DNA of 64,000 bases, taken from positions 62,001 to 126,000 of the forward strand of contig CAVRWV010000025.1 in the NCBI GenBank assembly GCA_963724985.1, given 5' to 3'. Below the pieces are notes generated by a model. The model searched no databases and was not told the DNA's origin. It saw only the letters and a list, made by a program, of their open reading frames with translations. Of this stretch, positions 1 through 9,193 are shown piece after piece (the stretch's first letter is position 1; each line of letters opens with the position of its first letter). The position numbers and the translations under genes are program-made. The DNA comes from JAJPJE01 sp963724985. Lineage in GTDB: Bacteria; Acidobacteriota; Terriglobia; Terriglobales; Acidobacteriaceae.

Positions 1-1062
1 CGCGGGACCGCTCGCGCGCACCAGAAAGAATGCCATCAAGATAGTTGCGGCGACGGCAGCGGAGGCGACGGCGATCGGCCAGTTGCGGCGGGGCGGAGTG
101 GGTGTCGCGGGCTGGACGACCGTGGTCTTGCGCGAACCTGATTTCTTCTGTTTTGTTTCCGGCTCTGGTTCGTCCACCACGGTGGAGATGCGCGACGACT
201 CGAGTTCACGCGTGAGGCGTTTGAGATCGCCACGAATATCGGCAGCGCTCTGATAGCGCAAGTCGATATCTTTCTCCAAAGACTTGGTGATGATGCGTTC
301 GAGTTCGGATGGCAGATCGGGATTCAGGCGGACGGGCGCTGTGGGTGCGCGATTCAGAATTGCTTCGGTAATCACGCCCGAAGTCTCCCCGCGAAAAGGC
401 ATTTTCCCGGTTGCCATCTCGTAGAGGACCACGCCGAACGAGAAAAGATCTGTGCGGGCGTCCAACTCCTGGCCGCGTACCTGCTCGGGGGACATGTAGG
501 CCACAGTCCCCAAAGCTGTCCCGGGACTTGTCAATTGGTGGGGCGAAACATCGGCAACGGTACGGGAATCGCCGCTTGGAGCCGCGGATTTGTCCGTGAT
601 TTTGGCCAATCCGAAATCAAGGATCTTGGCGTGACCGCGCTTGGTGACGAAGATGTTGGCAGGCTTGATATCGCGATGAACGATGCCTTTAGCGTGCGCG
701 GCGTCGAGTCCATCGGTGACCTGGATCGAGATTGCGAGCAGGCGCTGAATATCAAGCGGATCAGGATCAATGAGGTGCTTGAGAGTGACGCCCTCGAGGT
801 ATTCCATCACGATGAACGACTGATCGCCCTGCCGGCCAATTTCATAAATCGTGCAAATGCCCGGGTGATTCAAGGCAGAGGCAGCGCGCGCTTCGCGGCG
901 AAAGCGTTCCAGGACCTGTGCGTCCGGAACCATCTCGTGTGGAAGAAACTTGAGCGCAACGAAGCGGCCGAGCTCAGTGTCCTCCGCTTTGTACACCACA
1001 CCCATTCCGCCGCCTCCCAGTTTTTCCAGGATGCGGTAGTGAGAAATTGTCTGGCCTATCAT
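1..1062 (-). CDS. Serine/threonine protein kinase, N-terminal part (runs off left edge)
   Basis: Reading leftwards from an ATG at 1062, the frame stays open to the window edge (354 codons). The product is a Hanks-type (PknB-like) kinase. It opens MIGQTISHYRILEKLGGGG, with the glycine loop GGGGMGVVY near residue 15, the catalytic HRDIKPAN near residue 127, DFG near 147 and the APE-equivalent MSPEQ. A Lys/Arg/Pro-rich linker follows, then one membrane helix near residues 325-345 just before the edge. In acidobacteria such kinases usually carry a C-terminal sensor or repeat domain outside; here that part lies beyond the window. Kinase identity is certain from the motifs. The substrate and the C-terminal domain are unknown. 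Confidence 0.93.
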   Translation of the reverse strand, partial: MIGQTISHYRILEKLGGGGMGVVYKAEDTELGRFVALKFLPHEMVPDAQVLERFRREARAASALNHPGICTIYEIGRQGDQSFIVMEYLEGVTLKHLIDPDPLDIQRLLAISIQVTDGLDAAHAKGIVHRDIKPANIFVTKRGHAKILDFGLAKITDKSAAPSGDSRTVADVSPHQLTSPGTALGTVAYMSPEQVRGQELDARTDLFSFGVVLYEMATGKMPFRGETSGVITEAILNRAPTAPVRLNPDLPSELERIITKSLEKDIDLRYQSAADIRGDLKRLTRELESSRISTVVDEPEPETKQKKSGSRKTTVVQPATPTPPRRNWPIAVASAAVAATILMAFFLVRASGPA

Positions 1063-1180
1063 CGGGAGCGGTCATGTTAGGCGGGAGTGGAGATGAAGTC
1101 AACAGTTCCGGCGGTTGCGATACAACGGCAGGTGAGCGGCACGAATCCCAATATTATCGAGATTAGCTGAAGGAGATCAG

Positions 1181-1393
1181 ATGCGAACGTTAACCCTGGT
1201 TGGGATCATTGTTCTGGTGCTGGGAATCGCGGCATTCCTTGTGCCGCTACCACAGAGCGAGCACCACGGCGTGAAAATTGGTGACTCGCAAGTTGGGATT
1301 ACAACCCAGCATAGTGAGAAGATACCTCCTGTTGCCGCCGGACTGGTATGTGTGGTGGGTGCGGTGTTGCTGCTGGCAGGCACGAGAAAGTAA
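1181..1393 (+). CDS. Small two-helix membrane protein (DUF3185-like)
   Basis: A 70-residue protein with a hydrophobic segment at residues 4-22, a short polar middle (about residues 25-48) and a second helix at about 49-66, ending in a basic TRK. AAGGAGAT, well spaced before the ATG, supports this start. The architecture (helix, polar loop with a KIPP motif, helix) is like the small DUF3185-type membrane proteins common in acidobacteria and proteobacteria, whose function is unknown. It appears to be a single-gene unit between the divergent kinase and the acetyltransferase. Confidence 0.75.
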   Translation: MRTLTLVGIIVLVLGIAAFLVPLPQSEHHGVKIGDSQVGITTQHSEKIPPVAAGLVCVVGAVLLLAGTRK

Positions 1394-1580
1394 CGGTTGG
1401 CGCGGTGACTGGCCGCGCCCCGATTTCCATTTCCCCGAGTTTCGATTTCCCCTAACTCATCATCCGAGTGGCGTTCTCTTGCCATCAAGTAGAGACAGGA
1501 TGCGTGTGTTTATGCGCTGAAATTCCAGACACGCGGATGCTAGCATTTCAACATACGCTCACGAAGTTGAATGGGGGAAC

Positions 1581-2036
1581 ATGCCAGAGCATCCTGACAA
1601 CAAGCTGATTTCCGTGCGCCCAATTTCACCACAAGATGCAGAGGCAGCAGCAGAATTGAGCGGCCAACTGGGATACAAGGCTTCAGCCGAGACGATGCGC
1701 AATCGCATCGAGAAGCTACTGTGCAAAGCCAGCAGTCAGGCTGCTTTCGTGGCCTGCATCGGCGCAGAGGTTGTGGCGTGGATCGAGATCGCGATCGTGC
1801 AGCATCTGCAATCTGAGCCGCACACGGTGGTGGGCGGACTCGTAGTACGCGAGGATGTGCGCAGTCGAGGCATTGGGAGCAGGCTGCTATCTGAGGCCGA
1901 AGAGTGGAGCCGAAAGCAAGGGATTCCCGTGGTCAGGGTGCGATCGCAGGCGGCGAGACAGGATGCACACAGATTCTATCAACGCGAGGGATATCGGCAG
2001 GTGAAGACGTCAGCGGTGTTTGAGAAGAGGGTTTAG
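1581..2036 (+). CDS. GNAT-family N-acetyltransferase
   Basis: A 151-residue single-domain GNAT protein. The acetyl-CoA binding segment (motif A) is visible as VVREDVRSRGIGSRLL near residues 92-107, matching the family pattern R-x-x-G-x-G/A. The terminal strand-helix region FYQREGYRQVKTSAVFEK is typical of small-molecule or protein acetyltransferases. AATGGGGGAAC precedes the ATG as a plausible ribosome site. The substrate cannot be read from the sequence. The gene stands alone. Confidence 0.88.
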   Translation: MPEHPDNKLISVRPISPQDAEAAAELSGQLGYKASAETMRNRIEKLLCKASSQAAFVACIGAEVVAWIEIAIVQHLQSEPHTVVGGLVVREDVRSRGIGSRLLSEAEEWSRKQGIPVVRVRSQAARQDAHRFYQREGYRQVKTSAVFEKRV

Positions 2037-2360
2037 GTCTACTGAACTTCTCAGGTTGTACCCTTCGGCAAGTACACATCTTCAGCCAATTACTTCGCAC
2101 CTCGCTTGCGATCGCGCGAGCCTATGGAAAGTACAATTTGCGTAGCGGCGCACCGGTCTGGCTCGTTCGCATTTCCCAAACGTGGAATTACGAGATTTAC
2201 AGATTCCGGAATGAATGACGATTCTTGTGTTGTTTGGCTCCGATTCAGCTAGAGTTTTCCGCAACACTGTCTCAGCATGACTTTTGGGCTGATGGGCCGT
2301 CAACGTGGCCTCATGGCGGCGGCCATAGTGTGCCAATCTACTCGGAGACCGATACCAGAG
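2037..2360. other. Intergenic region between GNAT gene and FG-GAP gene
   Basis: About 320 bases without a convincing gene. The only structure I see is CTCGC-N10-GCGAG at 2101-2120 around the palindrome GCGATCGC, which might act as a weak terminator for the acetyltransferase. No promoter hexamers stand out. Confidence 0.4.
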
Positions 2361-5300
2361 ATGCGCCAACGTCTAGTCTTTTCTCTGCTGTTTCTCTTTT
2401 TTTTGATTTCAACAATCTATGCCAATGCATCCGGATTTCAGTCTGTCACGAGCTTGAATGCTGGTGCAAGCCCGCGGGTGGTTTTGGCCGGGGATTTCAA
2501 TGGTGACGGCAAGGCTGACATTGTTGCCGTGAATAACCCCGGGGGAGGCGCCACTGGCACAATCGTGACGCGTTTAGGCAATGGCGATGCCACCTTTCAG
2601 TCGGCGATCGTCAGTTTATCCAGTGACAGCCTGGTGGCAGCTGCGCAGGGCGATTTCAATAAAGACGGAAAACTGGACATTATTGTTGTCGATCAGCAAC
2701 TCCAACGGGCAGTACTCATGCTGGGAGATGGTAGCGGTGCTTTTACATCATCCGGCACGAATAACACGTGCAGCGTTGGATCCAATCCGACTGGGGTTGT
2801 CGCCGCGGATCTGAATAATGACGGAAAATTGGACATTGCCATCGTCAACCAGGGGACTACAGGCGTTGCGGGGACCGTCACGGTGTGCCTGGGGAACGGA
2901 AATGGTACTTTCGGTTTACCCAGCTCCTATCAGGCCGCAGATCTCGGCGCAGTCGCCACGCCGGACCCGGTGGCAATTGCGGCCGGCGATTTGAACAACG
3001 ACGGCAAAATTGACTTAGTGATTGCGCTGAACAGCAACGCGTACAGCACGTTGCGCGGCAACGGTAACGGTACGTTTCAGCTCCCATCGACGCAGATACT
3101 AGTCAATCTCACGAATCCCCGGGCAATCGCGATAGCCGATATGAACAAGGACGGTAATGCCGATATAGTCGTTACTACTTCTGATGTATCGGTTCTATTG
3201 GGGAACGGAGACTTGACCTTCCGCTCGCCCGCGTCGTACAGCGTCTCAGGATGGTTGACTGGTGTGGCTGTCGCTGACTTGAATGGCGACGGGCAGCCCG
3301 ACGTGATCATCCCTAACACGGCGGAAAACGAGATTTGCGTGCTCCTAAATAAAGGAAGCGGACAGCTGGGTCCGGTTGTGCGGTACGCAGTAGAAACATC
3401 TCCGTATTCCATCGCGGTCGCCGACTTGAATAGCGATCACTCGGCCGACGTTCTGGTTGCCAACAACGGCATCGCTGGAGTTGGCGGCACTGTCACCGTA
3501 GCTTTTGGCAATGGCGACGGAAGCCTGAGAGCCGCTTATTCCTACGCGACAAATCCACCTAGCATCGGTTCCCAGTCCAGAGCCGTGGTGACTGGTGATT
3601 TCAACAACGACGGTCGCACGGACGTTGCGAACCTGTTTGCAGCGAATTCGGTAAGTGTGCTGATCGCTCAGTCGAACTACGTATTCCAAAGGCTCGGAAC
3701 CTATGTCGCTGGAGACTACTCTGCGGATCAAGTGATTGCTCTGGCGGCAGCAGATGTGAATGCAGATGGCAATTTAGATCTGATTGTCAGTGGCCTTTCG
3801 CAAATTGACGTGCTGCTAGGGAAGGGCGATGGGACGTTCCAGACACCAATAGTACAAACTATTCCGTCGGGATTGACGCACGGTATCGCCCTGGCAGATG
3901 TAAATCAAGACGGCAAAGTTGATCTCATCTATACCTGGGCCAGTGCTGCCCAGAACGATGTTGCCGTTTGTTTTGGAAAGGGGGACGGGACATTTCAGTC
4001 GCCGGTTCTCTATACCGTCGGAAACTATCCGTACTCAGTGATTGCGGTTGACCTCAACAATGATCAGAAACTCGACCTTGTTACCGCAAATGCGAGTGGC
4101 ACAGTTGCCTATCTGAAAAATAATGGAGATGGAACGTTCGCCGCGGCACAGCAACTTGTTACGGGTGGATACACGACTGGCGTCACATCAGGCGACGTAA
4201 ATCATGATGGAAATTTGGATTTAGTAGCGATGAATTCCGGAAACGGCGATTCGACGAAGGCTGGTCTCTCATTTTTCCTCGGACATGGCGATGGCAGTTT
4301 CGATTCAGCAGTACAGCGTGCTACCGGCACACTTTTGAATTCAATAGTCAGCAGCGATTTTAGAAACACTGGTAATGGTGATGTGGCTGTCGCCGGAGGA
4401 CAAGCCGTGTTTGTCTTTTGGGGAACACAGGATGGATCCGTTCCCTCGAAACCTTCCACCTTTTCCGGTGGTGCCGCCCCTTGGTCGATTGCCGCTGCGG
4501 ATCTTGTGGCAGGAGGTTCCAGTGACATCGTTATCGGTCAGGGCGACGATCGCGTTGTACTGTTGACGAATCTAGGGGGAACGCGTCCTGTACTCACGCC
4601 CTCGGCGAATCCTTCTGTTGTTAACAACCCGGTAGGATTTACGGCCCAATTCCTGCCAGTGCTGCCGTGGGTGGGAGTCCCTAGTGGTAGCGTAAATTAC
4701 CTGGAAGGCACTCAGTTGCTTGGTACTGCGTCCCTGTCGAGTGCAGCTGAGGCAGTTCTTTCAGTCTCTTTTACAACACTGGGAGGACACGAGGTTACAG
4801 CTGCCTACTCGGGCGATGGGACCTTCAATCCTCGAAGCGTGTCGGTTCTTCAACAAGTAAATGCGATTCCGCCCGATTACACAGTGTCTGCGACGCAAAC
4901 GACGGCGAGTGTACGCGCCGGTCAGGCCGCTACTTACACCCTGGCAGTTGCCGGACTCGGCGGATTTAACACAGCCATCTCTTTCTCATGCTCGGGACTG
5001 CCACTAAACTCGACTTGCGGCTTTGCGCCGTCATCTGTGACCCCCAGTGGATCTGTGCCAGTCACCACTGTGCTTACGGTACAAACGGCAGGAAATGCAG
5101 CGATGCTGAAGACCATGCCGGTACATCGCCGCTCAATGGTTCTCGCATTCAGCCTTTCATTCGGGCTAGCCGGGCTGCTAGTCGTGGGCGGCGATCGCAA
5201 GCGCAGACTATGGGTTGGATTGCTGGGCTTCGGCATCTTGTCGTTAGTGCTACTGACGGCTTGTGGTGGCGGAGGAAGTGGCGGCGGTTCGACCAGTCCG

Positions 5301-5417
5301 CCTCCTGGCCCCGTGACACCGAGTGGAAACAGCACGATCATTGTCGCGGCGACCGGAACAATGAATGGCGTCACTATTTCTCATCAGATCCCTGTCACGC
5401 TAGTTGTGAATCCGTAG
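2361..5417 (+). CDS. Secreted FG-GAP/VCBS repeat protein with Ig-like domains and a Gly-rich tail
   Basis: I place the start at 2361 because residues from there (MRQRLVFSLLFLFFLISTIY) form a good signal peptide; the frame itself stays open upstream to 2277. About twelve Ca-binding-type repeats follow, of the form D-x-N-x-D-G-x-x-D (DFNGDGKAD, DLNNDGKLD, DVNQDGKVD and others), expected to build beta-propellers. Near residues 745-830 there is an Ig-like (Big_3-type) domain, then a second beta-rich domain interrupted by two hydrophobic segments. The second of these ends LLTAC followed by GGGGSGGG. The protein is probably exported and surface exposed, perhaps in adhesion; the ligand is unknown. 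Length after the chosen start is 1018 residues. Confidence 0.88.
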   Translation: MRQRLVFSLLFLFFLISTIYANASGFQSVTSLNAGASPRVVLAGDFNGDGKADIVAVNNPGGGATGTIVTRLGNGDATFQSAIVSLSSDSLVAAAQGDFNKDGKLDIIVVDQQLQRAVLMLGDGSGAFTSSGTNNTCSVGSNPTGVVAADLNNDGKLDIAIVNQGTTGVAGTVTVCLGNGNGTFGLPSSYQAADLGAVATPDPVAIAAGDLNNDGKIDLVIALNSNAYSTLRGNGNGTFQLPSTQILVNLTNPRAIAIADMNKDGNADIVVTTSDVSVLLGNGDLTFRSPASYSVSGWLTGVAVADLNGDGQPDVIIPNTAENEICVLLNKGSGQLGPVVRYAVETSPYSIAVADLNSDHSADVLVANNGIAGVGGTVTVAFGNGDGSLRAAYSYATNPPSIGSQSRAVVTGDFNNDGRTDVANLFAANSVSVLIAQSNYVFQRLGTYVAGDYSADQVIALAAADVNADGNLDLIVSGLSQIDVLLGKGDGTFQTPIVQTIPSGLTHGIALADVNQDGKVDLIYTWASAAQNDVAVCFGKGDGTFQSPVLYTVGNYPYSVIAVDLNNDQKLDLVTANASGTVAYLKNNGDGTFAAAQQLVTGGYTTGVTSGDVNHDGNLDLVAMNSGNGDSTKAGLSFFLGHGDGSFDSAVQRATGTLLNSIVSSDFRNTGNGDVAVAGGQAVFVFWGTQDGSVPSKPSTFSGGAAPWSIAAADLVAGGSSDIVIGQGDDRVVLLTNLGGTRPVLTPSANPSVVNNPVGFTAQFLPVLPWVGVPSGSVNYLEGTQLLGTASLSSAAEAVLSVSFTTLGGHEVTAAYSGDGTFNPRSVSVLQQVNAIPPDYTVSATQTTASVRAGQAATYTLAVAGLGGFNTAISFSCSGLPLNSTCGFAPSSVTPSGSVPVTTVLTVQTAGNAAMLKTMPVHRRSMVLAFSLSFGLAGLLVVGGDRKRRLWVGLLGFGILSLVLLTACGGGGSGGGSTSPPPGPVTPSGNSTIIVAATGTMNGVTISHQIPVTLVVNP

Positions 5418-5444
5418 GTCGTGTCGCAAGAGCGGAGAGCAAGG

Positions 5445-5471
5445 CGGGTCTGGAGTTCAGATCCAGACCCG
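5445..5471. terminator. Bidirectional terminator hairpin between convergent genes
   Basis: A perfect 10-bp inverted repeat, CGGGTCTGGA at 5445-5454 and TCCAGACCCG at 5462-5471, with a 7-base loop. It lies in the 99-base gap between the converging FG-GAP gene and the flavoprotein gene. There is no clear T-run, so intrinsic termination strength is uncertain. Confidence 0.7.
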
Positions 5472-5516
5472 TCAATAGCTTGCTCCAAGCGAGTGGCCGA
5501 TCTGCGTAACCGAGTT

Positions 5517-7493
5517 TCAGGCTCTAGCGGACTTTGATTTCGATCCGACGAGTTCGTTCACCGCGCGGTATGCCTGATCGATGGCTGAGTCGGTGTACGC
5601 ATAGGCGCCGGCATCGGAATTGGCGATGGCGATGCGTCCGAAAGGACGGCGGGCGATCTCGCAGGGCGTTGTGCCGCCTTCGAGCCAGAAGGTATCCCAC
5701 AGCGAGTTGTATTCGTAAGCGTATCCATGTGGCCAGCGATTGATGGTGATGGCGGCAATGTCGCGAGCGGGATCGAATCCGCCGGGCGCGAGCATGCGAG
5801 CGAGTTGATCGCGAGTATTGCGCTCGAGGGTCTCGAAGGAAGTTCCGTAAAGCTCATAGCGTCCCATGCGATGCTGCACGCGCGCGGGCTGTCCCGGACT
5901 GCACGGAGTGCGCATCATGTGCACGACAATGGGATCCTCAGGCGATTGCGGAAACTGATATTCGCCGAGGCTCACCGGAAGATCGAGCGATACACCTGAG
6001 TAGTAGCTGCCAGGTGCATAGAAATAGTCCACTCCCATCTTTTGCCAGGCATGCCAATTCTTCAGGACCACGTTGGTGTAGACCAGGGGAACTTTCACGG
6101 CGAAGGCGAGAGCCTCCTGCTGCTCCTTCGGAAGTGCGGGGCAGATGTAGGGAATCATCACGTGCCAGCAGGCGAGCACGCAGTTGGCGGCATGGGCGCG
6201 GTAGAGCTTGCCTCCGGTGAAGTAGCTGATCTCGACTTTCTTCGGGTTTGACCCAGCGACGTGCGCAACTTTCACGACGGTGCTGTTCAGGCGCAAGCGG
6301 ACAGACGACGCGGGATCATCGAGACGGCTGTAGTCGGCGCGAGCGGTGACAATGTCGAGATCCGTCGATCCCGAAATTGCCGAAGGTATCAATTTGCGCA
6401 CAAGCAGGCGCGCGATGGTGGCGTTACCGTCGGGGAAGTGAAAGAAATACTTCTCAGCTTCCTCGTTGGGAATGGCGTCGCGATTCATTCCACGGCCGGG
6501 CGAGGGATCGAGCTTCATTCCGGAGAAGCCCGGCAGCCCAAGGCCCCACGCGTCCTGAGCGGAAACGGCGTCAATGCCAATGCCGAAGAGTCCGTGCGGT
6601 CCCGCCTGAAAGAGCTTCACAATTTGCGGATCGACCTTCACCAGGTCGGTGAGAAATGCCGCATAGCTCATCTTCGCGAGGCGCAGCTTCTTTTCGGTTG
6701 AGCTGAGACCGGGAAGGTAGTCGGCCTTCTCATGCAGAAGACGAACGTAATCGTCCTTCGCCTTTTGCGAGAGCGGTGCGTCTGCGATAAAGCGAGTGAG
6801 AGCGGACTTGGCAATGTCATCGTCTTCGCCTTCGCCGTTCGCGACCGAATGGGGATCGACCACGGCCTTGTCGGCTCCGAAGGTTTCTTTGTCGAAGAAG
6901 ACGTGACGAGAGAGGCCACGCGACGGATAAAACTTCTTGTCGAAATACTGCGAGTAGCTTGAGACGTCGATGCCGAGGTCGCGAATCAAAGCCTGTGCCT
7001 GCGGGCTGTAGGGCTCGGGACTTTCGATGGAGTACGTGCCGCCATAGCCGAGCAGCATGCGGCCATTCACCTGAAACTCGTTGCGGCGCGCGTGTCCCCC
7101 GAAGTCGTCGTGATTCTCCAGAATGAGGATGCGAGCCGATGGGCCAGCGGCTTGACGGAAATAGTGGGCTGCGGCGAGTCCGCTGATTCCGCCGCCAACA
7201 ACGATCAGATCAAATTCTTCGCCGGTATCGATAGGCTTGGGAGCGTGCTGCCAGAAAGCGTCGTCACGAAGCTGATGCGCCGCCTGGAAGCTGGCGTCGG
7301 TGCTGCCGCGAAGTCCGGTGAGCGCCGGAGGATAGTAGCCGGGCGCATTCTGCGCGAGCGCGGGTCCGTCGAGGATAGAGCCGAGCGCATCCGGCACGAT
7401 GGCCGCTCCAACTACGAGTGCCGCGCCATTCAGAAAATCGCGGCGAGTGATGCTAGCTTTCATTCCGAGTTCGCGGTCGCGCGGGTCGTCCAT
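5517..7493 (-). CDS. Tat-exported FAD-dependent oxidoreductase, spermidine dehydrogenase-like
   Basis: A 658-residue flavoprotein. A twin-arginine signal (TRRDFLNGAALVVGAA) sits at about residues 16-32, and the dinucleotide-binding motif FDLIVVGGGISGLAAA with a downstream acidic LILENHDDFGGHA at about 94-130. Met11 is an alternative start, still ahead of the Tat motif. The overall layout fits the periplasmic NAD(P)/FAD-binding family that includes bacterial spermidine dehydrogenase. It is the last gene of the minus-strand unit that carries potABCD, 12 bases after potC. I infer that it oxidises a polyamine to an aminoaldehyde. The family is fairly sure; the substrate rests on gene context. Confidence 0.75.
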   Translation of the reverse strand: MDDPRDRELGMKASITRRDFLNGAALVVGAAIVPDALGSILDGPALAQNAPGYYPPALTGLRGSTDASFQAAHQLRDDAFWQHAPKPIDTGEEFDLIVVGGGISGLAAAHYFRQAAGPSARILILENHDDFGGHARRNEFQVNGRMLLGYGGTYSIESPEPYSPQAQALIRDLGIDVSSYSQYFDKKFYPSRGLSRHVFFDKETFGADKAVVDPHSVANGEGEDDDIAKSALTRFIADAPLSQKAKDDYVRLLHEKADYLPGLSSTEKKLRLAKMSYAAFLTDLVKVDPQIVKLFQAGPHGLFGIGIDAVSAQDAWGLGLPGFSGMKLDPSPGRGMNRDAIPNEEAEKYFFHFPDGNATIARLLVRKLIPSAISGSTDLDIVTARADYSRLDDPASSVRLRLNSTVVKVAHVAGSNPKKVEISYFTGGKLYRAHAANCVLACWHVMIPYICPALPKEQQEALAFAVKVPLVYTNVVLKNWHAWQKMGVDYFYAPGSYYSGVSLDLPVSLGEYQFPQSPEDPIVVHMMRTPCSPGQPARVQHRMGRYELYGTSFETLERNTRDQLARMLAPGGFDPARDIAAITINRWPHGYAYEYNSLWDTFWLEGGTTPCEIARRPFGRIAIANSDAGAYAYTDSAIDQAYRAVNELVGSKSKSARA

Positions 7494-7505
7494 GGGGCCT
7501 CCAGC

Positions 7506-8351
7506 CTAGCTTTCCTGCGTGGCAGCGAGAACCAGGTCTGCTGCCTCAGGGGCCTGCGAACTGCGCATGCGCAGGCGATACCAGAACACAATCATTGCGA
7601 GTGAAAACAGAAAGATGATGGTGGAGATGGCATTGATTTCCGGCGTCATACCGCGGCGCAAGCGCGACCAGATTTCGAGTGGCAGCGTGTTGTCGCGCCC
7701 AGTGAGAAAAAAGGTGACGGCAATCTCGTCCATCGACAGCGTGAACATCAGCAGCGCCGCGCCGATGATCGGGAGCTTCAGATTCGGCAGTGTGACGCGA
7801 AAGAGCGTCTGAAAGTAATTGGCGCCAAGGTCAAGCGACGCTTCTTCCTGCGCGCGATCGAACTTCTGCAATCCCGCGAAGATTTCCGTGGTGGCGACCG
7901 AGATGAGAGCGGTGCCATGGCCGAATGCGATCGACCAGAGACTGAGCTTCATGCCGACCGCGACCCAAAGCATGAGCAGCGAGAGTCCGGTGATGATGCC
8001 GGGAAGAATAAGTGGGAGAAGCACGAGCCGGCGAAAGAGCGCTTTGCCGGGGAACGAAACGCGATCGAGCGCAAGCGCCGCGGGAGTGCCGATGAGCAAT
8101 CCGATCAGAACAGCGCAGGCGGCTACGATCAGGCTATTGAGAACGGCGTCCCACATGGCGGAGTCGGAAAAGAGCTCCCGGTACCAACTGAGAGTGAGTC
8201 CGGTGGGAGGAAAGCCGCCGACAGCTGGGCCATTGAAGGAGTAGAGAATCAGAATCGCGATGGGAAGATAGAGGAACGCAAAGACCGCGGCCATGTGCAG
8301 CCTGAGCCACGTGGGCGACGAGTTGATCGAGCGCGTGTTCTTCGTCGTCAT
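7506..8351 (-). CDS. potC: Polyamine ABC transporter inner-membrane permease PotC-like
   Basis: A 281-residue permease with about six membrane helices and the EAA loop EEASLDLGANYFQTLFRVTL near residues 165-184, the contact site for the ATPase. It matches the PotC/PotI group of spermidine/putrescine importers in length and in the opening (LHMAAVFAFLYLPIAILILYSF). Its ATG overlaps the stop of the potB-like gene by four bases (ATGA), indicating translational coupling in the order potD-A-B-C. The polyamine specificity is inferred from the surrounding catabolic genes. Confidence 0.9.
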   Translation of the reverse strand: MTTKNTRSINSSPTWLRLHMAAVFAFLYLPIAILILYSFNGPAVGGFPPTGLTLSWYRELFSDSAMWDAVLNSLIVAACAVLIGLLIGTPAALALDRVSFPGKALFRRLVLLPLILPGIITGLSLLMLWVAVGMKLSLWSIAFGHGTALISVATTEIFAGLQKFDRAQEEASLDLGANYFQTLFRVTLPNLKLPIIGAALLMFTLSMDEIAVTFFLTGRDNTLPLEIWSRLRRGMTPEINAISTIIFLFSLAMIVFWYRLRMRSSQAPEAADLVLAATQES

Positions 8352-9193
8352 GTGAAGCTCCAGCGTTTTTCGAGGCGCTCGGTGATGAACAACAGGCCGA
8401 CGACGAGCACCATCATGCAGAAGGAAATTGCGGCGCCCAGCGGCCAGTTGTAGGCCGCTCCGAATAGGCTGACGACGATGTTGGAGATCATGACGCCACT
8501 GGGTCCGCCGAGCAGCAGCGGAGCAAGGAAGTCACCGAGGCTGAGCACGAAGGCGAAGGTCGCACCGGCAAAGACGCCTGGCAGTGAAAGCGGAAGGACG
8601 ACCCGCCAGAATGTTTTCAACGGCGATGCGCCGAGGTCCTGCGAAGCTTCGAGCAACGGTCGCGGGATGTGCTCCATGGCGGCGTAGACCGGGAGGAACA
8701 CGAACGGCGTGTAGATGTGCGTGAGCGTGATGATGACGGCGAACGGACTGTACAGCAGGAACGAGATGGGGCCGTGGGTAATGTGCAGGTATTGCAACGA
8801 AGTGTTCAGGACGCCGTCGCTGCCGAGGATCGTCTTCCACGCGTACGCGCGAACCAGATAGCTAACCCACAGTGGGATGATTACGAGCTGATAAAGAAGA
8901 TGCTTGTGCTTCGCGTAAAACGACAGGTAATACGCAAGAGGATAGGCGAGCAGCAGCGAGAGTACGGTTACGGCCGCGGCGATGCGCATGGAGCGCAGCA
9001 GCACTTCGAAGTAAACGGGCACGCGGAAGAGTTCGCGGTAGTTGTCGAGATTCCAGTTGCGTTGAATGGTTTGGAACGACGACACGCTCCAGAAACTGTG
9101 ACAGAAGAGGATTGCGTACGGCAGCAGCAGAAACGCCAGTACCCAGAAAACAGGCGGCAGCGCGACGGCAAGACGGTAGGCGCGGGAGAACAT
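8348..9193 (-). CDS. potB: Polyamine ABC transporter inner-membrane permease PotB-like
   Basis: The frame is open further upstream, but the family start is the ATG at 9193 (MFSRAYRLAVALPPVFW), giving 281 residues. That ATG shares one base with the TGA of potA (TGATG), a typical coupled junction. About six membrane helices are visible, with the EAA loop EASQDLGASPLKTFWRVVLP in the second half. It pairs with PotC to form the import channel for a solute delivered by the PotD-like lipoprotein. Confidence 0.9.
   Translation of the reverse strand: MFSRAYRLAVALPPVFWVLAFLLLPYAILFCHSFWSVSSFQTIQRNWNLDNYRELFRVPVYFEVLLRSMRIAAAVTVLSLLLAYPLAYYLSFYAKHKHLLYQLVIIPLWVSYLVRAYAWKTILGSDGVLNTSLQYLHITHGPISFLLYSPFAVIITLTHIYTPFVFLPVYAAMEHIPRPLLEASQDLGASPLKTFWRVVLPLSLPGVFAGATFAFVLSLGDFLAPLLLGGPSGVMISNIVVSLFGAAYNWPLGAAISFCMMVLVVGLLFITERLEKRWSFT

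Noticed and set aside
535..1080. 181-residue plus-strand reading frame
   Set aside because: It is the antisense of the Ser/Thr kinase, whose catalytic motifs all read on the minus strand.
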